Part shown: in pieces, positions 36,886 through 45,844 of the stretch
Numbering within the stretch: position 1 is the first letter of the stretch
Layout of the letters: every line of letters begins with the position of its first letter
NCBI RefSeq assembly: GCF_000746825.1
Contig: NZ_JQIV01000006.1
Span: 806,001 to 870,000 of the forward strand
Source: Carnobacterium inhibens subsp. inhibens DSM 13024
GTDB lineage: Bacteria; Bacillota; Bacilli; Lactobacillales; Carnobacteriaceae
DNA: 64,000 nucleotides
Direction: 5' to 3'
The notes under the pieces: model-generated
What the model was told of the DNA's origin: nothing
Database searches by the model: none
Seen by the model: the letters and a program-made list of their open reading frames with translations, nothing else
Program-made: the position numbers and the translations under genes

Positions 36886-37863
36886 TTAGTTAAACAGCCC
36901 TACGATAGCATTCCATATTTGACTAAAGAAATTGCCGACTTTGTCTACCAATCCACTATCTTCAGCTTGTTGCAAAGCGTCGCCAAACTTATCTTGAACT
37001 GTATTGGACAAGTTCTTCAACTGTTCTTTTACTTCAGCAGAATCAATTGCACTTGTTTGTTGGTATTTTTCAAATAAAGCCATCAATTGATCAATCTGAT
37101 CTTGAGTAACTGCATTTTGTAAGTTGTTTTTTTCTAACGCTTCATTAATAATGCGTTCAACATCTTCTTTTGTAGCCAATTCACCTTGTTGCTCTTTTAA
37201 ATCAGCTAAGCTTTGTTTGATTTCAATGATTGCTTGATCAAATTTTGCTGTATCAAATTCTTCGTTCCCAGCATTTTCTTGAGCAATCTCATTAGTTGTT
37301 TCTAATTCATCTTGCGCTACTTCCATACGCTCTTGATCTAATTCTTCGCCGTTCACGTCAAATGCTTTATAGATACCTGACAAAGCACTTTCGCCCGTTA
37401 CTTTACTGATACTGGCTACTACGATTTTCACATCTTTGACCCCAGCGGTAATTGCTGCATTTGCGTACTGATCTTGCGTAATTTGACTAATATTTTCTGG
37501 AGTAACGATTTCAACATCTACTCCTTCTCCAGAATCTTGTTTTTGCACTAAAACAGAAGAAATCATACTAGAAGTATTGCCTGATCCATCACCCAAATAG
37601 TTGATCAAATCTTGTCCGGTTACACTTCCTGCAGCCACATTTTCAGGATTTTCAATTCCTAATAATTTTTCCGTTTCTGTTATTTGGCTTTCAGATAGTC
37701 CTCCACCATAGATAACAGTAGGTTTGCCCCATTTTTCATCCACTACCGTTGTGTCGATCCCATTTGTGGTTGCACTAGCAGATTGCGGCAAGACTGCTAA
37801 AGATGCTCCTATCAAACTCATTGCTGTTAAAGTAGTTATGCTTATTTTTTTGAATTGATTCAT
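36886..37863 (-). CDS. Secreted DUF1002 protein
   Basis: A 325-residue exported protein with signal MNQFKKISITTLTAMSLIGA and probable cleavage near ASAT (about residue 31). DUF1002 fills about 35-190 (GKPTVIYGGGLSESQI at the beginning), followed by an acidic helical tail (195-300) with heptad-like Leu/Ile spacing and ending in a hydrophobic VGNFFSQIWNAIVGLFN. Family function is unknown. The start at 37863 follows GGAGG; the frame extends five codons upstream. It is monocistronic. Confidence 0.85.
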   Translation of the reverse strand: MNQFKKISITTLTAMSLIGASLAVLPQSASATTNGIDTTVVDEKWGKPTVIYGGGLSESQITETEKLLGIENPENVAAGSVTGQDLINYLGDGSGNTSSMISSVLVQKQDSGEGVDVEIVTPENISQITQDQYANAAITAGVKDVKIVVASISKVTGESALSGIYKAFDVNGEELDQERMEVAQDELETTNEIAQENAGNEEFDTAKFDQAIIEIKQSLADLKEQQGELATKEDVERIINEALEKNNLQNAVTQDQIDQLMALFEKYQQTSAIDSAEVKEQLKNLSNTVQDKFGDALQQAEDSGLVDKVGNFFSQIWNAIVGLFN

Positions 37864-38461
37864 TTCCAAATCCTCCATTACAAGTTTTTTCTGACTTGTC
37901 TGTTTTATTTTTATTCTTTCTTAACTCCAGTATAGTATACCTGATTGTTTTTAAGAAATAACTAAGCCTTTAGACCTAAATAATGAAATAAAAAAAATGA
38001 TTCAGGAGATTACCCTAAATCATTTCACAACCAACAAACTATGTGCAAGCATTACCCCTCCAAAGCAATTTTATGAAAGAATGTGAATAATTGCTGATCA
38101 AAAAATTGTAGGTTTATTTGCTCTGTGTAATTACTATGTACCTTTAGAATAGCAAACTCTTTTAAAGTTGTCCAAACAAACTTTAATACTTTCTTAATTT
38201 TTCCGAAAAAAGCTGTCTAATTGGTTTTTGTAAACGATCTTTTCCAAAATTGAATTTGTTGAAAAATAGCTTAACACTAGTCTTTTCATATCTATTCCAA
38301 TTTGAAATCTAATTAGACAAATTTCTGTCACTTTTAAAAAATCGTTCAAAATAAACCGTATTCATTTTACCTGCAAACAATAATCAGTAACTATAAATTA
38401 GCAGACACTTATGTAAAAATATTGTTTCTTTACTGGAGAATAAATCACCACTTAGAAAGAT
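37864..38461. other. Long AT-rich gap without a recognised gene
   Basis: About 600 bases with no RBS-supported frame. A hairpin at 37998-38028 (AAATGATT / AAATCATTT with CAGG / CCT) lies in the DUF1002 upstream region. An inverted pair TGTCTAATT (38214-38222) and AATTAGACA (38311-38319) is spaced 88 bases. The DUF1002 promoter should lie near 37900-37960. Confidence 0.5.
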
Positions 38462-38504
38462 AAACTACACCCAAAAAATTAGATCTGATTTTTGGGTGTA
38501 GTTT
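38462..38504 (-). terminator. Terminator of the liv operon
   Basis: AAACTACACCCAAAAA (38462-38477) pairs with TTTTTGGGTGTAGTTT (38489-38504) with a short loop; it lies 35 bases past the CBS-ACT gene. Confidence 0.9.
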
Positions 38505-38539
38505 ATTATTTATGAATGAGTTAAATCACTTTCTCACGA

Positions 38540-39199
38540 TTAATCTGGCTTTTTTCCTTCTTTAAAAATAGCTGAACTTACAGTATAGCCACTTGTGGTC
38601 AGAATCTCTTTTACCGCTTTTAAATCTGGGCTATCCATTTGGATAATGATTTGAGTGAAATGGTTTTTTCTATATACAGCAATTTGATCGATACTCACTT
38701 GGGCTTCGGCTAAAATATTCGTGATATCTTCTAAAATCCCTGGGTGATCTTCTGGAATATCGATTACGATTCGACTACCTCTGTTGTTGTACCCCATAAC
38801 ATCAATAAAAGCACTAAAAATATCTTTATCAGTGATAATACCGACAATATTATTTTCTTCTTCCACTACAGGCAATACGCTAACTTCTTGATCACGCATG
38901 CGAGCTGCTGCTTCTTCCAACAAATCATCGGCATGAATAGTAACAACTTTTTTATGCATGATATCTCCAACTGTTGTCTTTGTGAGTAAGTAATTCATTT
39001 CATGAATGCTTAAACTGGTCGCTGTAGATGGAGAATTTTCTTGAATGATCTCTTGTGTGACTAACCCAACCATCCGTCCATCTCTCACTACTGGCAAACG
39101 GTGGAAGTCGTTTTCTTTCATGATATCCAATGCTTCTAACACTTTTGTTTTTTCTGTAACGGTCACTACATGTGATGTCATATAACTTTTTACATCCAT
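38540..39199 (-). CDS. CBS-ACT domain protein (AcuB-like)
   Basis: A 219-residue protein with two CBS domains (about 5-60 and 75-132: MTSHVVTVTEKTKVLEALDIMKEN and MHKKVVTIHADDLLEEAAARM) and an ACT-like domain (about 140-213, RIVIDIPEDHPGILEDI). CBS pairs bind adenosyl ligands and ACT domains bind amino acids, so the protein may sense energy or branched-chain amino acid state. The same gene closes the liv operon in streptococci, supporting a role in BCAA homeostasis. Start 4 bases after livF with RBS GGGAGGTTAGGA. AcuB as such is an acetoin-use name that may not reflect function here. Confidence 0.87.
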   Translation of the reverse strand: MDVKSYMTSHVVTVTEKTKVLEALDIMKENDFHRLPVVRDGRMVGLVTQEIIQENSPSTATSLSIHEMNYLLTKTTVGDIMHKKVVTIHADDLLEEAAARMRDQEVSVLPVVEEENNIVGIITDKDIFSAFIDVMGYNNRGSRIVIDIPEDHPGILEDITNILAEAQVSIDQIAVYRKNHFTQIIIQMDSPDLKAVKEILTTSGYTVSSAIFKEGKKPD

Positions 39200-39202
39200 T
39201 TC

Positions 39203-39907
39203 CTAACCTCCCAAATAAGCTTTCTGTACTTCATCACTTGCTAGTAATTCTTTTCCTGTACCTGTTTGAACAACTTTACCTGTTTCCAATACGTACCCGC
39301 GATTAGCAATTTCTAGAGCTACTTTTGCATTTTGTTCAATCAATAATACAGTCGTTCCTTGTGTGTTGATCATTTTAATGATGTTGAAAATTTCTTTGAT
39401 AAATATAGGTGCTAATCCCATTGAAGGTTCATCCAATAGCAACAGCTTCGGTCTAGACATTAAGGCTCTTCCCATGGCGACCATTTGTTGTTCTCCACCA
39501 GATAACGTTGCTGTATCTTGCTTTTTTCGTTCTTCTAATATAGGAAAACGATCAAATACCATTTTCAAGTCTTTTTGGATCTCATTTTTATCTTTTCTTA
39601 GAAAAGCGCCCATTTCTAAATTCTCTATTACAGTCATCCCTTTGAAGACATGTCTGCCTTCAGGGACTTGAGAGATACCCAATTGGACGATTTTCCGCGT
39701 AGTATCTTTATGGATTGGACGATCTTTAAAGAGTATTTCACCCGATTTTGGACGATGCAAACCTGATATTGCTTTCAATACTGTTGATTTACCAGCACCA
39801 TTAGCTCCAATAAGAGAAACGATCTCACCTTCGTTAACTTCAAAATTAATTTCCTTAGTCGCTTGAATAACACCATAATAAACGGATAAATCTTTTACTT
39901 TTAACAT
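39203..39907 (-). CDS. livF: Branched-chain amino acid ABC transporter ATPase LivF
   Basis: A 234-residue ATPase of the LivF type. Walker A is [14 protein letters not shown] (33-46), the signature TLSGGEQQM lies before Walker B LLLLDEPSMGLAP, and the H-loop is at LLIEQNAKVAL. The SMGLAP sequence after Walker B is characteristic of the LivF subgroup. It drives import together with LivG and the LivH/LivM permease pair. It starts two bases after livG and ends three bases before the CBS-ACT gene. Confidence 0.95.
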   Translation of the reverse strand: MLKVKDLSVYYGVIQATKEINFEVNEGEIVSLIGANGAGKSTVLKAISGLHRPKSGEILFKDRPIHKDTTRKIVQLGISQVPEGRHVFKGMTVIENLEMGAFLRKDKNEIQKDLKMVFDRFPILEERKKQDTATLSGGEQQMVAMGRALMSRPKLLLLDEPSMGLAPIFIKEIFNIIKMINTQGTTVLLIEQNAKVALEIANRGYVLETGKVVQTGTGKELLASDEVQKAYLGG

Positions 39908-39909
39908 GT

Positions 39910-40683
39910 CTACTCACCACCTAAATAAGCTTTGATAACTGCTTCGTTATTTTTGATTTCCTCAGGTGATCCATGAGCAATCATTCTACCGTATTCTAAT
40001 ACATAAATACGTTCGCACACATCCATAACTAAAGACATGTCATGTTCAATCAATAAAATCGTAAGTTTAAAATCTTTATGGACTTGTCGAATTAACGAGG
40101 TCAAATTAGCTGTCTCTTGAGGATTCATCCCTGCTGCTGGTTCATCTAAAAACAAGATTTTTGGTTTAGTTGCCAATGCACGAACGATCTCTAGACGCCT
40201 TTGTTCCCCATAAGGCAAGTTTTTTGCTAATTCTTCTACTTTAGTTTCTAAATTAAACAGTTTTAAAAGTTCAATAGCTTCTTTGCGCATGCTTTCTTCT
40301 GCTGCATAATATTGTGGTGTTCTGAAGATACTCGCTATTGTGCCAACTTTATTTTTTTCATGCATCCCGATCAAGACATTTTCTAAAACCGTCAAATCTT
40401 TAAATAAGCGGATATTTTGAAATGTTCTTCCTAACCCCATGGCTGTGATGTTATACGTTTTTTGTTTAATTAAAGAAGTTTTTTCCCCGTCCACTTCCAG
40501 ATCAATAACCCCTTCAGTCGGCTCATAGACTCCTGTCAGTAAGTTAAAAAGGGTTGTTTTGCCTGCTCCATTTGGTCCAATCAGTCCGACTAGTTCATTG
40601 TCTCCTAATTCCATATTGACCATTGATACAGCAGAAAGACCGCCGAAATTTTTAGTCAGCTGTTTTACTTCTAATAAACTCAT
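39910..40683 (-). CDS. livG: Branched-chain amino acid ABC transporter ATPase LivG
   Basis: A 257-residue ATPase of the LivG type. Walker A GPNGAGKTTLFNLLTG, then the NIRLFKDLTVLENVLIG segment typical of LivG, signature LPYGEQRRLEIVRAL (a Y instead of S-G-G, as usual for LivG), Walker B ILFLDEPAAGMNPQE and H-loop LLIEHD. Its ATG overlaps the livM stop (ATGA), suggesting coupling. Confidence 0.96.
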   Translation of the reverse strand: MSLLEVKQLTKNFGGLSAVSMVNMELGDNELVGLIGPNGAGKTTLFNLLTGVYEPTEGVIDLEVDGEKTSLIKQKTYNITAMGLGRTFQNIRLFKDLTVLENVLIGMHEKNKVGTIASIFRTPQYYAAEESMRKEAIELLKLFNLETKVEELAKNLPYGEQRRLEIVRALATKPKILFLDEPAAGMNPQETANLTSLIRQVHKDFKLTILLIEHDMSLVMDVCERIYVLEYGRMIAHGSPEEIKNNEAVIKAYLGGE

Positions 40684-41654
40684 TCTGCTTCCCCCTCTTT
40701 CACAGAACTTTTTTTGTTTTTGCGGTCTAATAATCCAGAGATGGTAAATTCTTTTGTTCCCAATAATCCGGAAGGTTTAAATACCATAATCGCAACTAGG
40801 GCAACTGAATAGATGATCATTCTCAACTGTCCAAAAGGCTGCAAATAAATATTTAAAATACCAAGTACGATAGCAGCCACTACACTCCCTGTCATACTTC
40901 CTAATCCGCCAAACACAACAATGATTAAAATATCAACAGATTTCATAAAGGTAAAATCGGATGGTCGGATAACGCTGAAATAAGAAGCGTGCAATCCGCC
41001 AGCTATTGCTGCAGATGCTGCCCCTAGAACAAAAGCGATGATTTTATATTTCGTCGTATTGATTCCCATAGATTCCGCTGCGATCTCATCTTCACGAATA
41101 GAAATCGTGGCTCTTCCTGGACTGCTTTTAATATAATTCATAATAACGATTAAAGAAATCACGATAAAAGCAAAGGTGATCTGCCAATTCGCTATAAAAG
41201 GAATCCCACTTAATCCAGCAGCTCCGTTTGTCAGGTCATTCATATTCAAAATGACAATACGAATAATTTCTGCAACACCTAAAGTGGCAATCGCTAGATA
41301 ATCTCCTTTTAAACGCAGCGTAGGAATGCCCACTAATAAAGCAACCAAGCTGGCTATAATGATCCCTAATAAGATTCCACCAATAAGACCTAATACAGTC
41401 GGGTATTTGATACTGACAATACCAGTACAATAAGCCCCAATAGCCATAAAACCAGCATGCCCTAGTGAAAATTGTCCTGAAAAACCAATAATTAAATTTA
41501 AACCTGTAGCTAAAATCACATTGATCAAAATCGTCATCAAAGTGATTTCATAAAAAGCATTAATAATGCCTAAGCTTGTACCTAGTTGAATGAGAATATA
41601 AATGGCTGCAATAAAAATGAGCCAACCAAGATTTTTCTTATTAAATTGTTTCAT
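40680..41654 (-). CDS. livM: Branched-chain amino acid ABC transporter permease LivM
   Basis: A 324-residue permease with about eight to nine helices. The GFSGQFSLGHAGFMAIGAYCTGI motif near 55-77 and GIPTLRLKGDYLAIATLG near 100-120 are characteristic of LivM, as is REDEIAAESMGIN (the EAA-like coupling loop). I choose the ATG at 41654 because TAGGTGAT is then well placed as RBS; the GTG at 41663 overlaps that site. It starts 9 bases after livH. Confidence 0.95.
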   Translation of the reverse strand: MKQFNKKNLGWLIFIAAIYILIQLGTSLGIINAFYEITLMTILINVILATGLNLIIGFSGQFSLGHAGFMAIGAYCTGIVSIKYPTVLGLIGGILLGIIIASLVALLVGIPTLRLKGDYLAIATLGVAEIIRIVILNMNDLTNGAAGLSGIPFIANWQITFAFIVISLIVIMNYIKSSPGRATISIREDEIAAESMGINTTKYKIIAFVLGAASAAIAGGLHASYFSVIRPSDFTFMKSVDILIIVVFGGLGSMTGSVVAAIVLGILNIYLQPFGQLRMIIYSVALVAIMVFKPSGLLGTKEFTISGLLDRKNKKSSVKEGEAE

Positions 41655-41663
41655 TTTTATCAC

Positions 41664-42542
41664 CTACACTTTCTCTTTTACATTTTTACCAAGCAATCCT
41701 GATGGTTTAAAGATAAGAATAACAATCAAAATCAAGTAAACTACGGCATCTTTTATCAGCGAACCGCCATATCCACTTACGAGTGTTTCAATGATACCAA
41801 TTGTAAATCCTCCAAACATCGCTCCAGGTATAATACCTATTCCACCTAATACGGCAGCTATAAAGGCTTTCAACCCTGGAGCATATCCCATCATCGGTTC
41901 GATCGAGTTGTAATACAACCCGACTAAAACTCCTGCTGCGCCTGCTAATGAAGAACCCAATGCAAACGTAAATGAAATCACGTTATCGACATTGATACCC
42001 ATCAAACGAGCTGCATCTGCATCCGTACTGACAGCTCGCATTGCTTTGCCCATTTTTGTTTTTTGAACAATAAGCTGTAAAGCTAACATGAGGATAATTG
42101 TTGTAGCAAAAATCAGAATCTGTGTTTGACTAACTTGTAATCCCATAAATTCATATATTTTATTTTTAATCACTTGCGGGAAAGCTCTTGTTTCTGAACC
42201 AACTAAATAAATCATGCCATTTTGCAATAAATAAGACATTCCAATAGCTGTAATCAAAGCAGCCACACGAGTAGCATTACGTAAAGGTTTGTAGGCAATT
42301 CTCTCAATTGCTACTCCCAAAACGGCACAAAAAACCATGGAGAGGATCAGTGCCGGTAAAAAACTGAGATGTAAAGAATTGATCGCTGTATACCCAACAA
42401 ATGCTCCTACCATATAAATATCTCCATGAGCAAAGTTTATTAATTTAATAATGCCATATACCATGGTGTATCCTAATGCTATTAAGGCGTAAATACTTCC
42501 TAAAGAAAGTCCGTTAATCAATTGTTGTAAAAATGCTTCCAT
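41664..42542 (-). CDS. livH: Branched-chain amino acid ABC transporter permease LivH
   Basis: A 292-residue permease. LINGLSLGSIYALIALGYTMVYGIIKLINFAHGDIYMVGA (split here by family landmarks at 8-48) and the AVSTDADAARLMGIN loop (about 170-184) identify LivH. About eight helices are expected. It forms the channel with LivM. It begins 82 bases after the substrate-binding gene, the gap holding a hairpin, so its expression may be lower than that of livJ. Confidence 0.95.
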   Translation of the reverse strand: MEAFLQQLINGLSLGSIYALIALGYTMVYGIIKLINFAHGDIYMVGAFVGYTAINSLHLSFLPALILSMVFCAVLGVAIERIAYKPLRNATRVAALITAIGMSYLLQNGMIYLVGSETRAFPQVIKNKIYEFMGLQVSQTQILIFATTIILMLALQLIVQKTKMGKAMRAVSTDADAARLMGINVDNVISFTFALGSSLAGAAGVLVGLYYNSIEPMMGYAPGLKAFIAAVLGGIGIIPGAMFGGFTIGIIETLVSGYGGSLIKDAVVYLILIVILIFKPSGLLGKNVKEKV

Positions 42543-42573
42543 AATATGGCACCTCTTTTCATTTTTAAATACT

Positions 42574-42610
42574 AAAAGGTGCTAAGCAAAAACTCGCTTT
42601 GCACCTTTTA
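42574..42610 (-). terminator. Intercistronic hairpin between livJ and livH
   Basis: AAAAGGTGCTAAGC (42574-42587) pairs with GCTTTGCACCTTTT (42597-42610). It lies right after livJ and has a modest T-run, as expected of a partial terminator or an RNA stabiliser that favours the binding protein. Confidence 0.7.
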
Positions 42611-42623
42611 GTTTGATTCTTCA

Positions 42624-43772
42624 TTAAGGAGTAACTTCTGTATTTCCTACTTCGACTCCATCTTGTAATTCAATCACTAAAGTTGATTTTACAGGATTGT
42701 GATCTTCATCAAATGAAAATGTACCTGTCACACCATCAAATTCAGCAATATCTTCCAATGCTTTAGTGATTGCTTCTGTAGATGCTTCTCCAGATTCTTC
42801 AATCGCTTGAGCTACTAGATAAACAGTATCATAGGCAAGAGCTGCAAACATGTCTGGTTCAACATCGTACTCTTCTTTATAAGCTGCAATAAAATCTGTT
42901 ACTTGAGAGTCATCACTATTTGGTGAATAATGTGCTGAGTAATAAACGTTATCGACATTATCTACTCCAGCTAATTCAAGCAATGCTTGGTTCCCAAAAC
43001 CATCTGCACCTAAGATAGGTTGCGTAATTCCCATTTCACGAGCTTGCTTGATGATCAACCCTGCTTGGTTGTAGTAACCCGGCAAGTAAATGAATTCAAA
43101 ATCAAGATCCTTGATACGCGTTAAGATTGCATTGAAATCTGTATCATCAGCAGTGAAGTTTTCTTCCGCAACGATTTCCCCTTCAAAAGCTCCTTTAAAG
43201 GCTTTAGTTAGTCCTAATGCATAATCACTTGAGCTATCTCCAATGATTACCGCTTTTTCAGCATCTAATTCGTTTGTTGCAAATTCTGCTAAGGCAATTC
43301 CTTGGAAAGAATCTTGGAATGATGTACGGAAAATATTTGGTTGTACGTTACCATTTTCATCAAGAGTTAAGCTGTCATCTGTCCCAGAAGGAGTAACCAG
43401 ACTTACACCAGCTCTTGTTACTGCAGGAGTCGAAGCCTTAACAGCACCAGTCGTTGCTGGTCCCACAATTACAGCTACTTCGTCTTGAGTTGCTAATTTC
43501 GTTGCTACACTAGCCGCCTCAGTAGTATCTGATTTTGTATCGTATTCAATTAGATCAATTTCTTTATCTAAGATCCCGCCATTTTCATTAATCTCTTTAA
43601 CTGCTAAATTCACTGCATTTGCTTCAGCAGTTCCATAGGCTGAAACCTCACCTGTTTTTTCAAACATTGATCCAATTTTGATTTTATCTGTATCACTTCC
43701 GCTTCCAGTAGCGCTACACGCCGTAGCCAATAATGAAAGAGCTGCAATCCCCATTACTAATCTTTTTTTCAT
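42624..43772 (-). CDS. livJ: Branched-chain amino acid ABC transporter substrate-binding lipoprotein
   Basis: A 382-residue lipoprotein (signal MKKRLVMGIAALSLLATAC, lipid Cys19) of the type I periplasmic-binding fold. KIKIGSMFEKTGEVSAYGTAEANAVNLAV and VAVIVGPATTGAVKASTPAVTRAGV are LivJ-type segments, and the C-terminal half closes over the ligand. It should bind Leu/Ile/Val. The start is placed at 43772 after GGGGGAAAAG. First gene of the liv operon and next to a promoter with an embedded CodY box. Confidence 0.95.
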   Translation of the reverse strand: MKKRLVMGIAALSLLATACSATGSGSDTDKIKIGSMFEKTGEVSAYGTAEANAVNLAVKEINENGGILDKEIDLIEYDTKSDTTEAASVATKLATQDEVAVIVGPATTGAVKASTPAVTRAGVSLVTPSGTDDSLTLDENGNVQPNIFRTSFQDSFQGIALAEFATNELDAEKAVIIGDSSSDYALGLTKAFKGAFEGEIVAEENFTADDTDFNAILTRIKDLDFEFIYLPGYYNQAGLIIKQAREMGITQPILGADGFGNQALLELAGVDNVDNVYYSAHYSPNSDDSQVTDFIAAYKEEYDVEPDMFAALAYDTVYLVAQAIEESGEASTEAITKALEDIAEFDGVTGTFSFDEDHNPVKSTLVIELQDGVEVGNTEVTP

Positions 43773-43871
43773 TTTCTTTTCCCCCAATTTACGCCCTTGC
43801 GTTAGTTTTATTAAGTTCATGATGTTTATCTGTTTATTAAAATACGATAACAAAACAATTTGTTAGTAATT

Positions 43872-43900
43872 AGTATAGAATATTCTGAATATTTAATCAA
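43872..43900 (-). promoter_or_regulatory. liv operon promoter with CodY box in its spacer
   Basis: On the minus strand a -35 TTGATT (43895-43900) and -10 TATACT (43872-43877) are spaced 17 bases. The spacer holds AATATTCAGAATATT (43879-43893), a perfect palindrome around its centre that matches the CodY consensus AATTTTCWGAAAATT at 13 of 15 positions. CodY bound there would block RNA polymerase when isoleucine/leucine/valine are high. Confidence 0.8.
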
Positions 43901-44001
43901 TAAAAACTTTACTAATTTTAAAGATGACATTTCTTATTGCATTCTGACGTTACAAACTATGAGCTATTCTTTGTTATTGCCTCTACCTGTATATGAAAAA
44001 A

Positions 44002-44031
44002 GGACACCAAAAGATTTCTCTTTTAGCGTCC
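44002..44031 (-). terminator. Terminator of the minus-strand FUSC gene
   Basis: GGACACCAAAAGA (44002-44014) pairs with TCTTTTAGCGTCC (44019-44031). A T-run follows on the minus strand. Confidence 0.88.
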
Positions 44032-44105
44032 CTACTTGTATTTTGAATTATATATATCTAGTGAACATCGATGAGTTTAGAAAAATATTGATGAATTCAA
44101 TCATT

Positions 44106-45059
44106 CTATTGTTGTTCAAAAAAATCTTTTTTGATTTGGATAAATCGAGTAAAATCATTTAAGAGTACAAATAAAGCAGCTCTATTTTCAAATTCTTCTC
44201 GAGTCTTTGGCAATGCACTGTCTCTAAAATCTGATAACAATGAAGTAATATCTTTCGTTAAGTCTATCACTGGATTACTTTCATGCAATTGTTCTGCAGT
44301 CTGTTGAAATAATCTCGCTAAAATTTGGTTTTGTTTGGTTGGTAAAGAACAGACACTTAAATCGACAGACATTTCTGCCAATACTTTTACTTGTTGTTGC
44401 CGCATATCAAAATAGTGAATCATATAGTCACTTGTTTGGCTGAGCAATTGATTATTCGCTTCCATATAAGCCATTTTTTCTGCTTTTATTAACTCCTTAG
44501 AAAGTTCTTTGAGTAAAAGTTCTACTTTTTCATTTGACTGTCCTTTGCTCAATACTAAAGAAAAATTCAATAGAACAAGTTTCATTTTTTCTTCAATTTC
44601 ATCTTTCAGATGTATGAGTTGAGATTCTTTTGAAGGCATATATAAATTAAAAATAATTGCAATTCCTGCTCCTATCACCATTAATAAAAATTCATTTGTA
44701 ATCCAACTAATAGAGGTACTTTGCTCTAATAATAAATGAGAAACCAATACCGAACACGGTGCGATGCCTACTTCTACTTTTAATTTATACGCCAAAGGAA
44801 TGTAGGTGAGAAGGTACACGCCAAATACGATCGTATTAAATCCAATTAATTGAAAAAGTATGGTTGCCACACCTAAAGCTAAAATCGTAGAACCCACTCT
44901 TTGCAAAGCTGTTGTCACTGAAGATTTTTTTGTATCCAACACACTTAAAATGGCAATAACCCCAGCAGAAACACTATATTCCAAATTCAAGGCTTGAGCT
45001 AACAAGATAGCAATAGTTGTTGCGAAAGCAATTTTTACTGCTCTTAAAGAAATTGACAT
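44106..45059 (-). CDS. Aromatic acid exporter family protein (FUSC-like)
   Basis: A 317-residue protein. The first half (about 1-145) has five to six helices of the FUSC/ArAE_1 type (ISLRAVKIAFATTIAILLAQAL at the start, IFNLYMPSKE at the end). The second half is a cytoplasmic helical domain with a Glu/Leu-rich coiled part (about 150-300), as in the ArAE_1_C extension. Family members export aromatic or small organic acids; the substrate here is unknown. Divergent from the second FUSC gene 157 bases away. Confidence 0.87.
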   Translation of the reverse strand: MSISLRAVKIAFATTIAILLAQALNLEYSVSAGVIAILSVLDTKKSSVTTALQRVGSTILALGVATILFQLIGFNTIVFGVYLLTYIPLAYKLKVEVGIAPCSVLVSHLLLEQSTSISWITNEFLLMVIGAGIAIIFNLYMPSKESQLIHLKDEIEEKMKLVLLNFSLVLSKGQSNEKVELLLKELSKELIKAEKMAYMEANNQLLSQTSDYMIHYFDMRQQQVKVLAEMSVDLSVCSLPTKQNQILARLFQQTAEQLHESNPVIDLTKDITSLLSDFRDSALPKTREEFENRAALFVLLNDFTRFIQIKKDFFEQQ

Positions 45060-45215
45060 GCGTACACTCCTTTATTGTGAAATTCACTTTAATCTTACTC
45101 TACTTCTATAGAAACTAAAAATTTTTCTTTGCTTTCTCTTTGCTAACCCCTATTATTGATAGTATATCATGTACGTCAGAAACCACATGCTACTTATAGA
45201 AAGTGATGAATACAA

Positions 45216-45719
45216 ATGAAAATTGGAAATTACCGAATCGGCATGCGAACATTAAAAACAGGAATAGCCGTTGGACTATGCATTCTTTTATTTCATATTC
45301 TTGATAGAGAACTGCCAATGATTGCCGCATTGGCAGCTGTTTTTGGTTTACGAGAAGATTGGCAGACAAGCTTGAAGTTTGGAAAAACTAGAATTCTTGG
45401 AAATTCAATTGGTGCTATTTTCGCTGCTATGTTAGTAGTGATTCAACAATTCGCCGGTTGGCCTTTTTGGATAGAGTTAATTGGCGTCCCACTTGGGGTC
45501 ATTCTTATTATTATTTTTTGTGATCTCACAAATTACAATGCAGGAATTATAGGAGCAAACGCTGCTTTTCTAATTATTTACTTCACCATACCAATGGATG
45601 AAACTGTCATTTATGCATTGGCGCGAGTTCTTGATACTTTTATTGGAACGTTTATTGCTATCTTAGTCAATCGACTGATACCTGGCGGGCCAAAACCAAC
45701 CGATAAGCTGCAGCCCTAG
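45216..45719 (+). CDS. FUSC/ArAE_1 family membrane protein
   Basis: A 167-residue protein with only the membrane half of the family: about six helices (RTLKTGIAVGLCILLFHIL, AALAAVFGLREDWQTSLKFGKTRILGNSIGA, and so on to VNRLIPGG). It lacks the cytoplasmic C-terminal domain of its divergent neighbour. It could act as a stand-alone subunit or as a partner of that protein. The RBS (GAAAGTGATGA) is weak. Ends before a long hairpin. Confidence 0.82.
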   Translation: MKIGNYRIGMRTLKTGIAVGLCILLFHILDRELPMIAALAAVFGLREDWQTSLKFGKTRILGNSIGAIFAAMLVVIQQFAGWPFWIELIGVPLGVILIIIFCDLTNYNAGIIGANAAFLIIYFTIPMDETVIYALARVLDTFIGTFIAILVNRLIPGGPKPTDKLQP

Positions 45720-45740
45720 TGCTTAGAGCTAATAGAAAGA

Positions 45741-45775
45741 AAATAGGATTGAGACAGTTTGTCTCGATCCTATTT
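45741..45775 (+). terminator. Terminator of the plus-strand FUSC gene
   Basis: AAATAGGATTGAGACA (45741-45756) pairs with TGTCTCGATCCTATTT (45760-45775), with a three-base loop. Very similar stems occur in many Lactobacillales genomes. Confidence 0.88.
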
Positions 45776-45844
45776 CCCTTTTAATCTCTGCTAAAGATCA
45801 ATGTTTTACTCACATATTTATGATTAGAATAACATTTTTTAAGT

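Noticed and set aside
43860-44162. A 100-codon plus-strand frame upstream of the FUSC gene end
   Set aside because: It crosses the liv promoter and the FUSC terminator, has no RBS and AT-rich, low-complexity translation.
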